Source: Knoxdaviesia capensis
Taxonomy: Eukaryota > Ascomycota > Sordariomycetes > Microascales > Gondwanamycetaceae
DNA length: 64,000 bases
Direction: 5' to 3'
Assembly: GCA_001510575.1 (NCBI GenBank)
Contig: LNGK01000007.1
Coordinates: 1,358,151-1,422,150, forward strand
This document shows positions 44,056 through 55,400 of the stretch, one piece after another (within the stretch, counting starts at the first letter, position 1; every line of letters begins with the position of its first letter). The position numbers were made by a program, and so were the translations under genes. Below the pieces are notes generated by a model that was given only the letters and a program-made list of their open reading frames with translations, was not told where the DNA came from and did no database searches.

Positions 44056-45441
44056 TCACACATCGTCATCCCGGCCGCGCCGGTAACCCCGCGCCCGCCG
44101 CTCCTCGCGCGGTGGGGTGGCGGCCTGCTTCATCGCCCGCAGCTCGGGGATCGGGTGGTGGTAGCTCTTGGTGCCGACATCGCTGGAGGCCGCGCCCGAC
44201 ACGCCCGACACGCCCGACACGAGGCTGGCGGCGGGGCTGCCGCCCCACGCCCCGGGCACGCGCTCGCGCATCTCCGGCGGCCGCGGGCCGGCGGGCCGCG
44301 GGTCGGCCGGCGCGGCTTCCGCGAGCGTCACCAGCGACGACTCGGCGCGCTGGTAGCTGAAGTTGCGGCGGGCCGCGCGCGGCACGACGGCACTGGCGGC
44401 GGCCTCGGGGGACGCCGCCGCGGCGTCGGCCAGCTCGTGGCGGCGGCGCTGCTGGTGCTCGCGGCGCGCCTCGGCGCGCTCGCGCTCGGCCTCGCGCGAC
44501 GCGTTGCGGTCGGCCGTCGAGTACACCTTGCGGATGCCGCCGGCCGACGTCGGCGTGCCGGGCGTCTTGGGCGTGTCGCGCATGGCCTCGCCGCGCGGCT
44601 TCTTGGTCGGCGTCGAGGTGGGCGTGTCCTGGCGGTTGCTGAGCAGCCCGGACGACACGCTGCTGTCGGCGGGGTTGGCCGAGCCGTCCCACTGCGAGCC
44701 GTCGGCCGGGCGGTTGAGGCCGCCGACGCGCGCCGGCTTCTCGTGGCGGTAGTTGCGCAGCTGCTCCTGCGCGTGGTGCTCGGCCTCCTCGTCGATCAGC
44801 ACGCCGTCCTCGCCGACGTGGCGGCCGGCGCGCTTCTTCTCCTTCTCGCGCGTGCGCCGCGCCTCCTGCTCGCGCTTCTTGCGGTCGCGCTTCAGCCGCC
44901 GCTTCTCGCGCCCCATGATGTCGCTGACGCCCGCCGTGATGCCCGACAGGCCCGTGCTCTCGGTCACTGTGGTGGACGAGTCGTCGACGTCCTTGTACAC
45001 GCTGCCGCCGCCGAGGATGGTCGACGGCGTGGCGCCCGTCAGGATGGTGCCGTTGGGGCCCTTGCGCCGCAGCACCGACGACTTGTAGTCCTCCCAGTCG
45101 GTCTCCTTGAAGCGGAAGCCGCCGTTCTTGGCCCAGAAGAAGAACCAGATGCCGAGGACGACGATGCCGGCGCCGATCAGCCCGAACAGAACAAAAATAC
45201 CGGTATTATTCATGTTGTGCGGGTCGGTCACGCCGGCGCCGGGGTGGTAGTTCGGCTTCTGGTTGGCCACGTCGTCCTCCTCGCGCCCGCGGATCAGCGT
45301 GTTGACCGACAGCGGGCCCAGGCCCAGCGGCGACGCGTCTTCGGCGGTCAGGAGCACGCGGATGGCCACTTTTGCCGACGCCTCCGGGTTCATGAACTCG
45401 CGTGCCCGCTTGGCCACCTCCGACATGGAAGGCGGCGCCAT
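44056..45441 (-). CDS. Single-pass membrane protein with long basic/coiled cytosolic tail, unknown function
   Basis: A single exon encodes 461 aa. A transmembrane helix at about residues 81-103 (GIFVLFGLIGAGIVVLGIWFFFW) follows an 80-residue N-terminal segment. The rest is hydrophilic: a highly charged K/R/E stretch near residues 175-210 (EKRRLKRDRKKREQEARR) that may form a helix or coiled coil, then Ser/Pro/Ala-rich sequence and a basic C-terminus. There is no cleavable signal peptide, so an internal signal-anchor is likely. I recognise no named family; it resembles the conserved hypothetical membrane proteins common in Pezizomycotina. The second in-frame Met is only five codons in, so the start is nearly certain. 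The gene is very GC-rich, producing a 532-codon shadow frame on the plus strand. Confidence 0.82.
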   Translation of the reverse strand: MAPPSMSEVAKRAREFMNPEASAKVAIRVLLTAEDASPLGLGPLSVNTLIRGREEDDVANQKPNYHPGAGVTDPHNMNNTGIFVLFGLIGAGIVVLGIWFFFWAKNGGFRFKETDWEDYKSSVLRRKGPNGTILTGATPSTILGGGSVYKDVDDSSTTVTESTGLSGITAGVSDIMGREKRRLKRDRKKREQEARRTREKEKKRAGRHVGEDGVLIDEEAEHHAQEQLRNYRHEKPARVGGLNRPADGSQWDGSANPADSSVSSGLLSNRQDTPTSTPTKKPRGEAMRDTPKTPGTPTSAGGIRKVYSTADRNASREAERERAEARREHQQRRRHELADAAAASPEAAASAVVPRAARRNFSYQRAESSLVTLAEAAPADPRPAGPRPPEMRERVPGAWGGSPAASLVSGVSGVSGAASSDVGTKSYHHPIPELRAMKQAATPPREERRARGYRRGRDDDV

Positions 45442-47795
45442 GGTAGCTGCTGGTCGGGCGAGAATCCCGCAGGTATCCGAGTCGGGTGTGTGTTCGTTCG
45501 CTATCGCCGGGTGGAATGTGGCTCGGGTGCCGGGTGGGAGGCTGGGAATGCTGGAAACCGGAATCGATTGAGGGAGAGGGACTACTCCTCGAAGAATGGA
45601 AGGATTTCCCGTTTTTCCAGTCTCAAGGAGGAGATGATGGATTCCTTGATCTGGAGAAAAGGGAGCGAGGGAGGGTGGGTGGATGAAGAAGAAGAAATGG
45701 TGATGGAGATGAGATGGTGGGTGAATGGAGAGGTTGAAGTTGCTTGGTTATAGCAGAGGAAAAAAACATAAGCGAGAAGAAAATATAGGAGCAGATCACA
45801 TCTGAGCAGGAGGCGTAATAATCATGTCTTGCACGATCGATGGTTTCCCCAGAAACCAACACCTAACCCTGCATCGGAAGTGTTCACACTGTAGCTGGCC
45901 TCCAACTTTGCTTCCTTTTTGCACTGAGCCACAACATATCATGCACTCCTATCACCTTGTTCATATTGTCCTTGTGTACTGCATTTACCACCCACCCCCA
46001 TTTTGGCGTCTTTCTTTTTTCTTTCTTGTCTTCAGGTTCTATATCTTTCTACTATAGCACATATAGAGTCGGCTGAGGATAGCTGAAGTGTAACTGAACC
46101 TCCAGATCCTGTGATAACCACCAGAAAATGACGTGGGGTGCGAAAGTAAACACCCGCGATACCGTTGCCCAGCAACCAACCCTTCCCACACCACCACGCC
46201 ACCGGTTTCAGCACTCTGTATTGGACTCCTCTATGCATTCGCAAGATCCGCATCTTCATCGGGCCGGGGTGCTTGTTGCATAAATCTTGTGTTTCGAATT
46301 CGCTCTTTATGCTCACATAGCTGTCTTTTGCGTGCCTGACGCTTGAACACTCCCGAGGCGGCTGTATCGTGCCAATTATTGGCCACACCAGCAACCAAGA
46401 CGGCTGGATACTCAAAGAGATCCAACACTTGCACACATTCTAGCACACGCAACTCTCGGCGTAGATGAACAAGATGAACAAGAATAATGAGAACAACTGG
46501 TTCGAAGTTCAATTAAAAAAAATTATGTAGACCGTCACGACTCAGGCTGGCCTAACAAAAAAACCATACCAGCCAAGAGGAAACTTCCAGAGGAGACGTC
46601 CCTGAACCAATGGCAGGAGAGAGACGACCATCGAGCCGGCCATGAAGTAAACCAGACTTCACACCCGCTCGCATCTCTCTCTCCGACCTTCGTTTCCAGT
46701 CCCATTTTTGATGTTCCTTGTTTTTCTTCTCCCATCCCAGATTCATATCCATAGAGAAATATAAAAAACCCTGACTCAGAGCCGTAGGAAAGAAAACAAG
46801 AAAACAAGAAAATGTGTAGACTGGCCCATGATCTGTAGTGTAGTGTGAAAGGGGAAACACAGGCTGGATCGTGTTCCAAACGATCTCAAGCCCGGCAGAC
46901 TGAAGAAGAGAAAAAAAAATACAAAAAAAGGTAACTCCAAAAAAGCCAAGCCAACAGCAAGAAAACGTGTGGCAATACATTTCATTTCCCTCTCTCATTA
47001 TATCCCGCCAGAGACTCCCTGAGACCTGCGCTGTACGCTGTATACATGAGCCAATCCATAAAAGAAACACAAACAAAAACACATGAGGACATTAAACATG
47101 ACGAAAAGGGGGGGGGGGGGGGGGGCGTGCTGATGACATTTTGAAGGGGGGTAAGGTGAGGTGAGAGAGTGAAGAGGACAGAAAGAAAATACGGAAAGAT
47201 CATCAAGTCTTCCCGAACAAATGCAATATCCAAGAAGAAAAACAACAGTAGAAGAAAAAGCATACCCGCTAAAGTCTCTGGATCCCAAAAGCTTGCTCAT
47301 TATGAACAGAAAAACAGAAAAAGAAAGATAAGAACACTCATTGTGGCGCTGGATAGAGTGAAACATATGAGTGACAAGAACCGAATTTATCATCACTCAT
47401 ACATCCTGGAGAGAGGAAAGCTGAAACGTAAAAAAAAGAGAAAAGAAAAAAAGGAGTAACAAAAGCGCTTGACTGGCTGTGCGATAAAAAAATTCGTTTC
47501 AAAAAGAAGAGACATCGAAATGGGACAAAAGTGGCGAAGACGGATATTGAAAAGGACAAACTGGAAAAAAAAAAATTGGGAACGCGCTGATTTGGAAAGG
47601 GGAGAAGAAATGGGTGCATCATCTTGAAACAGAGAGAAGATGACGGTTGAAGAAAACTAGGGCGGCCATGAGAAAGAAGAGTGAAGAAAAGATGATAAAA
47701 GAGAAGCGATCTGATGAGGATGGAAAGACCAAGTAAATGGCTCCGGCCAAACAAGGACTAGCAGTCCTTGCACGAGCAACCACCAGAAAGAAGCA
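45442..47795. other. Region between the membrane-protein and disordered-protein genes
   Basis: Left part: promoter of the membrane-protein gene (minus). Right part: A-rich, matching a T-rich 3' UTR of the disordered-protein gene. A run of 18 G lies at 47108-47125. No gene is supported. Confidence 0.5.
47108..47125. repeat. Poly-G run of 18
   Basis: Eighteen consecutive G, a rare and unstable homopolymer and a likely place for assembly length error. Confidence 0.92.
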
Positions 47796-50009
47796 TCAGA
47801 TGTAATAGTCTGAATCTTCGTAATCATCATAGTCGCTGATAGTGTTCCTTCGAGCACCCCGAGACGTCCGGGTATACGAGTTGGCCTGGCTTCGGTCCCG
47901 GATGCGGCGGGGCGGCATCTCCGACCGGAAGTCACGGTCCTCCAAGTAGCCAGCAATGGATTGCTCGGGGTACCCGAGTTGGTTGACATCGCCAATCGAG
48001 GATCGATGATTATTAAAAGGCTGTCGAGATGTTGAAATGTTAAGTTCTGTTCCATTAGGACATTGAATCTCCGTACCGTTGAGCCGTAACACCGCTTGGC
48101 CGTTCGAAACCATAATCTTCAAGTCGTCTTCTCCCGAAGATCTGGTGGTGAACGTAGAGACAGAGTTCTTCAACTCACTTTCATCCACGCTGTCACTGCT
48201 ACGAGTAGAGCGACTGCTGGGCGCGACGTTGCGTCGCGCGTCTCTGATGAGCGCATCCCTGGTCAAGGCGGGCGAGAATCCCTGAGTGGACTCGCGGATA
48301 TAGCCAGCGGCCTGACGCAGGTTGTTCTCCTCAAAGCTGCCCGCCATGTCATGCATCGGACGGGAGGCTCGACGCGTGGGAGCAATCTGCATGTTGTGCG
48401 CACCGGGCCGGTCGTGGCTCATCGAGAGTCGGTGCGATCTCATCGTTTGCGGCGCCGGCCGATTCTCAACCGTGGTGGTGGTGAGAGCCGTGGAATACGC
48501 AGCACCTGCGCCATACGCCCCGTAGGTCACGTCCTGCTCGCTGAACGAGCGGGGGGCCGAGTACTGGGTGGTAGTGGTCGTGGTAACCGGGGCATAGTCA
48601 TTAGGAGACGACGAGTAGTACCGCGGCGGCTCAGTTCGGTAGAGAGAGGGATCGCCTCGGTGGAGGTCGTCGTCGTTGATATAGCCGCGGGTGCGATGAG
48701 TTTGCGGGGGAGCAGCAGGAGCCGGGCGCATGGCAAGTTGCTTGACGGGCGGCAGGGTGGTTTGCGGTCGAGGCGGCGGCGGCATGCGCATCTGGTCGTC
48801 GTCCTCTAGGCGTTTCCGCAACGATCTCCGACCAGAAGAAGCCTGGGGCTCGTCGTTCTCAAATGCGAAGAGGTCAGGGTGGGCAGGAGCATGTCGGGGA
48901 TGGTGCGTCGGGGTATGCAAAGGCAGTGCATGGTGCTGTTGGCCCATGGCCGACGCCGGACGCTGATGGCCAAGACGGGTACTGAATCTCTCCATGGTGG
49001 CAGCATCGTCAAAGTCCAGGGGAGGGGTGCTATACGGGTTTGGAGGGGGTGTAGAGCCAAACAGGCCAGTAGGCCCGAGAGGATGGCTATCGAAATAGCC
49101 AGCGGACTGGCGATTTAAGGAAGACGATAGAGGAGGTGGCGGCGGAGGCTCGCCATGGGGGTGATACATATATCCTGGATGGCCAGGCGGGAAGATGGGA
49201 GGAGGCGGCGGCGGAGGCATGAACTGAGACATGACGGGACCGGGGGTTCGAGATTGACTTGGCCGATGAGGGCGGTATTGGCCGCTGGGAATACGAGGGT
49301 CGGCGTAGGGATCGGCGTGTCTTCTCGACATTGAAGGAGGAGAGGTTTTGCTGTCGTGGAGAGGAGGCCGAGACATGGCAGCCCGCTTGATAGCGTCGGC
49401 TTTGGCAGCCCGTTGCTCTCGGTCTCGGTCTCGGTCTCGGTCACGGTCTCGTTCCCGATCCCGTTGGGCTCTTTCCCGATCGCGGTCTCGTTCCTTGTCC
49501 AGTCTTCGGCGTTCACGGTCTCTGTCCTTGTCTCTAGGGCGATCGGCGTCTCTCTCCTTGTCTCTTGGAGGGCGGTCGCGAGGTTTTTGGCGGGATTTGT
49601 CTCGGGGTTCTTCACCGGACGGAGAGGGAGCGCGAATGTCAACACGGGACTTTCCCCGGTGATTCCGTGGCCGTTCGTGGTCACGGTCACGGTCACGCTC
49701 GCGCTCGCGTTCCCGTTCCCGATTGGCGTGGCGGTCAAGCTCGGGGTCTCGGTCGGCGGTACGTTCTCGAGGGCTGTCAATGGTGGCAAGTGTCGGCGGT
49801 ATTTGAATGGGGATGTCCTTTTTGCGCTGGGCAAGGGTGGCAGACTCTGAATCGGTTTGGCAGGGAGTGTTGGGTTGTGATCTTGTCCGACTAGTGTTTG
49901 CGCGTTCCTTGGTCGGGGTGCCGGTGGTGGCAACGGAGGCACTAGTTTTGCTGCTAGCGATGGCTTTGTCGGACTCGTCCACCTCCTCGAAATACGCCGG
50001 CTGCATCAT
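47796..50009 (-). CDS. Large intrinsically disordered RD/RE-repeat protein, unknown function
   Basis: A single exon encodes 737 aa. Residues about 80-210 are dominated by alternating R-D and R-E dipeptides, as in RNA-processing proteins such as those of the U1-70K type. Proline-rich stretches follow (about 266-315, with runs of 6-7 Pro), then His/Pro and Ser/Thr-rich sequence. Near the C-terminus a more ordered piece (DLKIMVSNGQAVLRLNGTEIQ..ELNIS, about residues 635-670) looks like a small beta domain, before an acidic tail ending SDYDDYEDSDYYI. No named family is recognised. The RD/RE array suggests a nuclear or RNA-associated role, which is inference. Two adjacent ATGs open the frame; the first is used. 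The leader is long and pyrimidine-rich. Confidence 0.8.
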   Translation of the reverse strand: MMQPAYFEEVDESDKAIASSKTSASVATTGTPTKERANTSRTRSQPNTPCQTDSESATLAQRKKDIPIQIPPTLATIDSPRERTADRDPELDRHANRERERERERDRDRDHERPRNHRGKSRVDIRAPSPSGEEPRDKSRQKPRDRPPRDKERDADRPRDKDRDRERRRLDKERDRDRERAQRDRERDRDRDRDRDREQRAAKADAIKRAAMSRPPLHDSKTSPPSMSRRHADPYADPRIPSGQYRPHRPSQSRTPGPVMSQFMPPPPPPPIFPPGHPGYMYHPHGEPPPPPPLSSSLNRQSAGYFDSHPLGPTGLFGSTPPPNPYSTPPLDFDDAATMERFSTRLGHQRPASAMGQQHHALPLHTPTHHPRHAPAHPDLFAFENDEPQASSGRRSLRKRLEDDDQMRMPPPPRPQTTLPPVKQLAMRPAPAAPPQTHRTRGYINDDDLHRGDPSLYRTEPPRYYSSSPNDYAPVTTTTTTQYSAPRSFSEQDVTYGAYGAGAAYSTALTTTTVENRPAPQTMRSHRLSMSHDRPGAHNMQIAPTRRASRPMHDMAGSFEENNLRQAAGYIRESTQGFSPALTRDALIRDARRNVAPSSRSTRSSDSVDESELKNSVSTFTTRSSGEDDLKIMVSNGQAVLRLNGTEIQCPNGTELNISTSRQPFNNHRSSIGDVNQLGYPEQSIAGYLEDRDFRSEMPPRRIRDRSQANSYTRTSRGARRNTISDYDDYEDSDYYI

Positions 50010-50454
50010 GGCGGTGGTGGTTTAACGACGGATAGACCGCCGCTTGCCGATGGGGTGGAGGAATAGAGGAGTACAAGATAGAAAAGAGAGGTCGGCACGG
50101 GGGAAGGCGCGTATGCACCGGCAGAAGAGCCTCGAAGAGAGGCTCAGTTCAGGTTGCGGAGGACCAGATCGACGGGTATAGGTGAGAGGAGTCTAGTATG
50201 GGTGTATCCGAGAGGCAGGTGCAGACACAAGGTGTAGGTAGGTCCAGGACAGACAGAGCTGATTCGCAAGAGAAGGACTGTCGGGGTACTCGTGTGGAGG
50301 AGGATAGAAGGCGAATTATAAGGTCAGGGAGACACGGCCATTCAGAGATCAAAGTATCCAGTATTATATGATCTCGATGTTGGCGTGTGAAGGTGAATTA
50401 GAATAAGTGGTGACAGTCAGGCAATTGCGAACAAGAACAAGGCGAAAAGACCAG

Positions 50455-50458
<4 letters not shown>

Positions 50459-50489
<31 letters not shown>
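50459..50489. repeat. (TA)n microsatellite
   Basis: About fifteen TA units about 450 bp upstream of the start of the disordered-protein gene. Confidence 0.95.
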
Positions 50490-50490
<1 letters not shown>

Positions 50491-51426
50491 CAGTCGGAAC
50501 AGGAGACGCAAGAACCAGGCAATATAGACGATAACAAGAAAGCAGAAGCGAAATATCGACGAGATTCCAGCACGGAAGAATTAGACGCAAGATAAAGATT
50601 GTGGAAGATGAAGCGAAAACACAAATATAGTAGAGAAACGAAGAAGCGGAAAAGAAAAAAAAGAAAAAAGGTGAAATTATGGAATTGAAAGCACTGGGTG
50701 GGATAAGTGGTGATTGAAGGTTGGGTGGCGAGATCAAGAGATTGAAGAAAAGAAAGAGAAAAAAAAAAGACGGGGAGGAAGGGGAAAAAAAAAGAGTCAA
50801 AAAGAAAAGGACCAGAAAACGAAAAGCGGCAGAGGAAGGAAAAAGAAACAGGGATCAGCTGGCCGCAAGTCACTCTCTGGTAGCTTTCGCAGGTTGGGAG
50901 TACTTGACGTGCATAAAAATCGAGCTGAATGGATGTGTTGTGCTGTGTTGATGTGGAGGAAGGAGCGAACACTAGCACAGTGCAGTGACTGGGGAAGGAA
51001 GCAAAAGGCGAAATTACAAAAAGAAGGAAAGAAGAGGGAAACAGGAAAGAAGGAGTGAGGAGAGGGAAAAGCGACGACGAGACAAGTTTGGGGGGAGGAA
51101 GGAGACAGCAGGAGACGAAGAAGTGGGGGTTACAGAATGGGGAGGAGAGTTTAGCGGTGGTGAAAGCCCGGGGGAAGGAGCGGCCTGGGAGTGGTGGGAT
51201 TTCCGGGCACTGTGTCGTTTTGGGTGGTGCATCAGGAGGGAAAGGGCGACGCAGCACACTGCGTGAAGATGGGAAGGACCGGACGGGGACGCACACTGGG
51301 AGAAAGTGAGGGGAAGGAGCGGGAGGAAAATAATGAACAGTGAAAGTCATACCGCAGGTTATAGCAGAATTGTGGAAGGTATATGTGAGGCTCCTTCCCT
51401 AGACTAGAATAGGATGCATCTGGGAG

Positions 51427-51427
<1 letters not shown>

Positions 51428-51457
<30 letters not shown>
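51428..51457. repeat. (CA)n microsatellite
   Basis: Fifteen CA units on the plus strand. Confidence 0.95.
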
Positions 51458-51463
<6 letters not shown>

Positions 51464-52449
51464 GGGTTTTGTGAGAGCTTGTACCACTTCTGCGGTGGTG
51501 CATGCAAAGAGTGACATGACAAGTGACGGCGGCGTTGTTGTTGCCCGGCTCAGGCCACAGAGCAACACAGCAAGCAGAGAGAGCGAACATAATACGGGCC
51601 ACCACTTAGTCAGTGTTATCGTGGTCTGGCTGACGCTGCAGTCTGTCTGCAGCACCCCATGTCACTTGCTACGGCACATTGCACCTCGCCAGGTCTCGAA
51701 CTGGAGGACAACAACAGTCAAAAAACGATCGAGCATGCCTGGCGGGCTTATTCGGTCTCAATATGGCCCACGTAGGCCTGTAATACCGCTCGCTATTAGG
51801 CTCGTTTGCATGAAGAAACAGGGAAAAACCCTCCAGAGTCCGTTCCGGTCAGGCGCTGGCGATCGACGATGATGGTGCGCTGACGAAGGTCTGCGGGTGG
51901 TGACTGATGTAGTGTACTGGATGCGATGGCGACAGACAGTTGGTAGCTGGGACAACTGGCCGAGTTCGTTCGTGTGTACTGTACACATATGGCTGAATTT
52001 GCATATTATGATATGCTCTGCCTCTATACATAGACTGTCCATACAGCAAGCAACTCGCTTATTTGAGGCTAGGCTTGTCCGGCTGGCTGTTGTTGTTGTC
52101 CCTTTGCATCGAGTACCACGGATCAGGCCACACAGTTTCCCACCACGGTAACGCCTATGAGAAAAGAGTCCGTGGCCAGGACTTTTCATCAGTTGACCAA
52201 AAAGCGACCACGGACAGTAGCCACGGAGACCAGTAAATGTGTGTACTGGATGGACATATATGCCCAGCCTGCATAAAGTGCATTGAAACAGGCGCAGAGC
52301 TAGTGCTACATGCAATGTAATACAGATTATGTGTATACGCAGGTATAGATTGATCAGATGAGCCTGAAATGCGCTGGTGGAAAGCGGGTGGGTGGTGGTG
52401 GTTGATGCGGCTAACTGTTACGAGGTGCATACGCCGGTGTTCTGGGAGC

Positions 52450-52476
52450 AGGAGGAGGAGGAGGAGGAGGAGGAGG
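52450..52476. repeat. (GGA)n microsatellite
   Basis: Nine AGG/GGA units; homopurine on the plus strand. Confidence 0.93.
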
Positions 52477-52479
52477 TGC

Positions 52480-55400
52480 TGACAGCAACTGCAGCTCGTT
52501 CTCTGCAGGACTCGCGGACATGTGTTGGCCCAGTGAGAGACACAGCTGGGGCAGCCGGCGATGTGTACGTGTTCGAACGTGTACCGTTGGGCAGGCGTTT
52601 GGGGAAGGGCAGACGATGGATGGACTCGATGCTGTTGGAGTCCGGAATTGGAGATCGAGAGACACACAGAGCTGGCGAAGTACCTGGGCCGTGGCGGGTG
52701 TATGGGCGAGGTACTTGGCACAGAGAATCTTATCACACGTAGCTTGCCACCATGTATCAGGTCAGTTGGCGGAATGAGACTGAATGGTGGCCCCAAGAAC
52801 CCTGGCCGAGCACCCAAAAAACCGAGGGAGATCTCCCATTGTCTTCGACTCCGTAACAAAGCAAAGCAGCCAGCCCTGGAGACTAGCGAGTTAACCGCCC
52901 ATCAACACACAAAGACGCCAGCGCCAGTCGCGGCGTTTTCAATGGCCCCTTTTTCTCTCCTAACACAAAGACGGACTGTACGAAAACCACCACAACGGTC
53001 GGTCCCGCGGCCGGTGTGGTGGTAGTGTGTGAATTAATTTAGTCTGATGGGTTATGGCTCTTGCTAGGCCAGGCCAGAGATGAAAAAGACAGTATGACCG
53101 TGTAAGTGGGTGGTGTGTGTGTGTGTGTGTCCCAAACCATGGACCAAACGCCGCACCAAGCTGGACAACGGAATCTTGGTCTGCGAAATCGTCAAAGTGA
53201 TCTGTCTGTCGGTGGGGGGTCTTTCTTATGTTTGCGTCCTTGTGGGAAGTGGAGGACTGCCAGCCATATCGGATGGAACGACACAGCGAGATACGCGGGG
53301 ACTGGATACATGCTCAGGTTGGCATCTCGATACGACGGGTTGTGTGTTGTTGTTCGTCGTGACGGTGGCGGGCGGCCCTGTGCGAATGGATGCCTGAACA
53401 AGGCAAACGTGGACTGTTTTCCGTGGAGCTGACTCTGGATTCGGTGGTGTGTGTGTATTGCAGACACACGAGGATTTACTGTGCAGTAGAGCAGCTCAAG
53501 CTGCAGTCTTGCACTGTATTTCCTGGACCCCCTCGTACAACTCTCCCTCTCCGTCTCCATACAACTCAGCGAAAGTTGGTGCCCAACTGTGGAGATGGCC
53601 GATGTTTTCCCCACCCACCCAGGCCGTTTTCTCCGACAGCAGCAAAAGCCGCCAACTGGGGTTTCCTTCTTCTTCTCTGGAACTGTAGAAGCCCAGTGAA
53701 GGGGGAAGAAACACCACGCACATGACTTACTTGTCCAGCGTCTCGTCGTGGTGGCACACCAGCCAATGAATACACCCGGACCGCCGACTATGACGAACGA
53801 AGCGAAACGGCAGGCCAGACAGGGCCGGGTCTGGGAGAACCACGTCGCTGGCGACAGACAGAAGCGAGGCGCCTTGTCCCGGGGGAGCCCCCCAAAAATT
53901 GGGAATTAAAGAATTACGACAAAAAATACCAAAAATGGCAAATTTCAAATCTCAACATCAAAGGGGACGGTTGGAAAACTCACGCCTGAGCCAGCTCATT
54001 CACAGTTCTGTTCCAGCAGCCGCCGTTTGCGATGGAAATCCCAATGTCCTCCACTAAAACCTGCAGCACCTCTGGGTTACATAATGCACGGTGTCTTCTG
54101 GCCAGCCACACACGATATTGCCCGACCAATTCTGGCTGGCGGTGGTGGTAGCATCCTGGAGGATGGGGGGAGGACGAGTTTCTTGACCGCCTTGGATGGA
54201 GAGAAGCAGGCAAACGGGGCTGCTTTCTGGGGCAGATAGTCTGCCGACAGGAGTGCATTACATATATTGGCAGAGAGAGAGAGATGGAGAAAGGGACAGA
54301 GAGAGAGGCTGGCAGAACAACACTTTGCAGTTCGTGAACATGCAAAAATCCGCGCCCCACGGATTCCCCATCTAAGTGGTGGTCGCTGGATGTACGTGGC
54401 CGTTGTACCTGGTACCACACTCTAGATGTGAATCGAGGCTAGGACTGGAGTACCAGGTACAGCTGGCTGTCTGGGGAGCCCCCCCCGTTTTTCGCCTGTT
54501 GAGCTGGCCGGGCCTGCAGCTATCATCGTCACCGGAGTGTGTGTGTGTGTTTCCCCACGATCGTACATGATGCTACGGTACAAGGCACAATAACGTCTTT
54601 CGGTCTCCTCTTCTCGTCTCCTCTTCTGGACCCTGCCTGCACAAGCCATGGCTGGTCGTCATCTTGGGTGCGTCCCTGGGACCCCTGGCGATTGTGCCAG
54701 CGAGATATACAGGCAAAAAGACACAAACCAGGTCCTTGTCCTTTGCCTGTAGCCATTATCTGCTCTCCGGGTTCCGATAAAGTCGGTGAGAAAAGCCAAA
54801 AGTCACTGGGGCTTGTAGGCTGACGATAGTTGCATCCAAACGTGCTCTAATGGGAGGGTTTCCGGGGACCTTGAGCTTCGTGGGCCATGCCGTGGACGAG
54901 AGCTGCTTAATATACCCGGACACACACACAACATCCTTCGTAAAGAGAAGCACGGTATTTCTCTCCAGCTTGAGGTGTCATGTGTGATACAGCGACATAC
55001 GGTCCTCGGGTCTCTGCCTCTCCTCCCACCAAATCGGATCACGTCCGAACTGACCAACACCATCAAGCCACGCAGGAGAAGACACCGACCGAGGCCAGAA
55101 CAGCCAAGGCTTCTGACCACCCCGAGGCTGTCCCTTCCCTTCACTGATCACTGTTTATTGCCGATGTATCTCCTCCACTCCGCCCTCTCCCAGTCCACGC
55201 CGAGACCGAGGCCGACCGAGGCCGACCGAGCGAGCCGTAGAGCCGTCCCAGCAAGCAAGCAGAGGACTACGGCCGCCGCCAGCGAACGCACGCATTGCTG
55301 TGCTCCAGCAAAGGCGGTGTAAGTGCATGCACATACAGGCCCAGCCACGAAAATCGCAAAGCGAACAGTGGCAGCATGCACGTATAGACACATGCGGGTG

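Larger units (their letters stand above)
50010..52450. other. Upstream region of the disordered-protein gene
   Basis: Purine-rich on the plus strand, so pyrimidine-rich on the gene's strand; this opens a spurious 328-codon minus frame (50364-51350) full of F/S/L. An (AT)n tract (50459-50489) and a (CA)n tract (51428-51457) are present. No gene is supported. Confidence 0.5.

Noticed and set aside
44155..45753. 532-codon plus-strand open frame
   Set aside because: It is the antisense shadow of the GC-rich membrane-protein gene. The minus frame has a clear transmembrane helix and charged tail; the plus frame has only A/G/R-rich sequence.
50364..51350. 328-codon minus-strand open frame rich in Phe/Ser/Leu
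   Set aside because: It lies in pyrimidine-rich leader sequence, where stop codons are rare by composition. It contains an Ile/Tyr run from the (TA)n tract and shows no domain.
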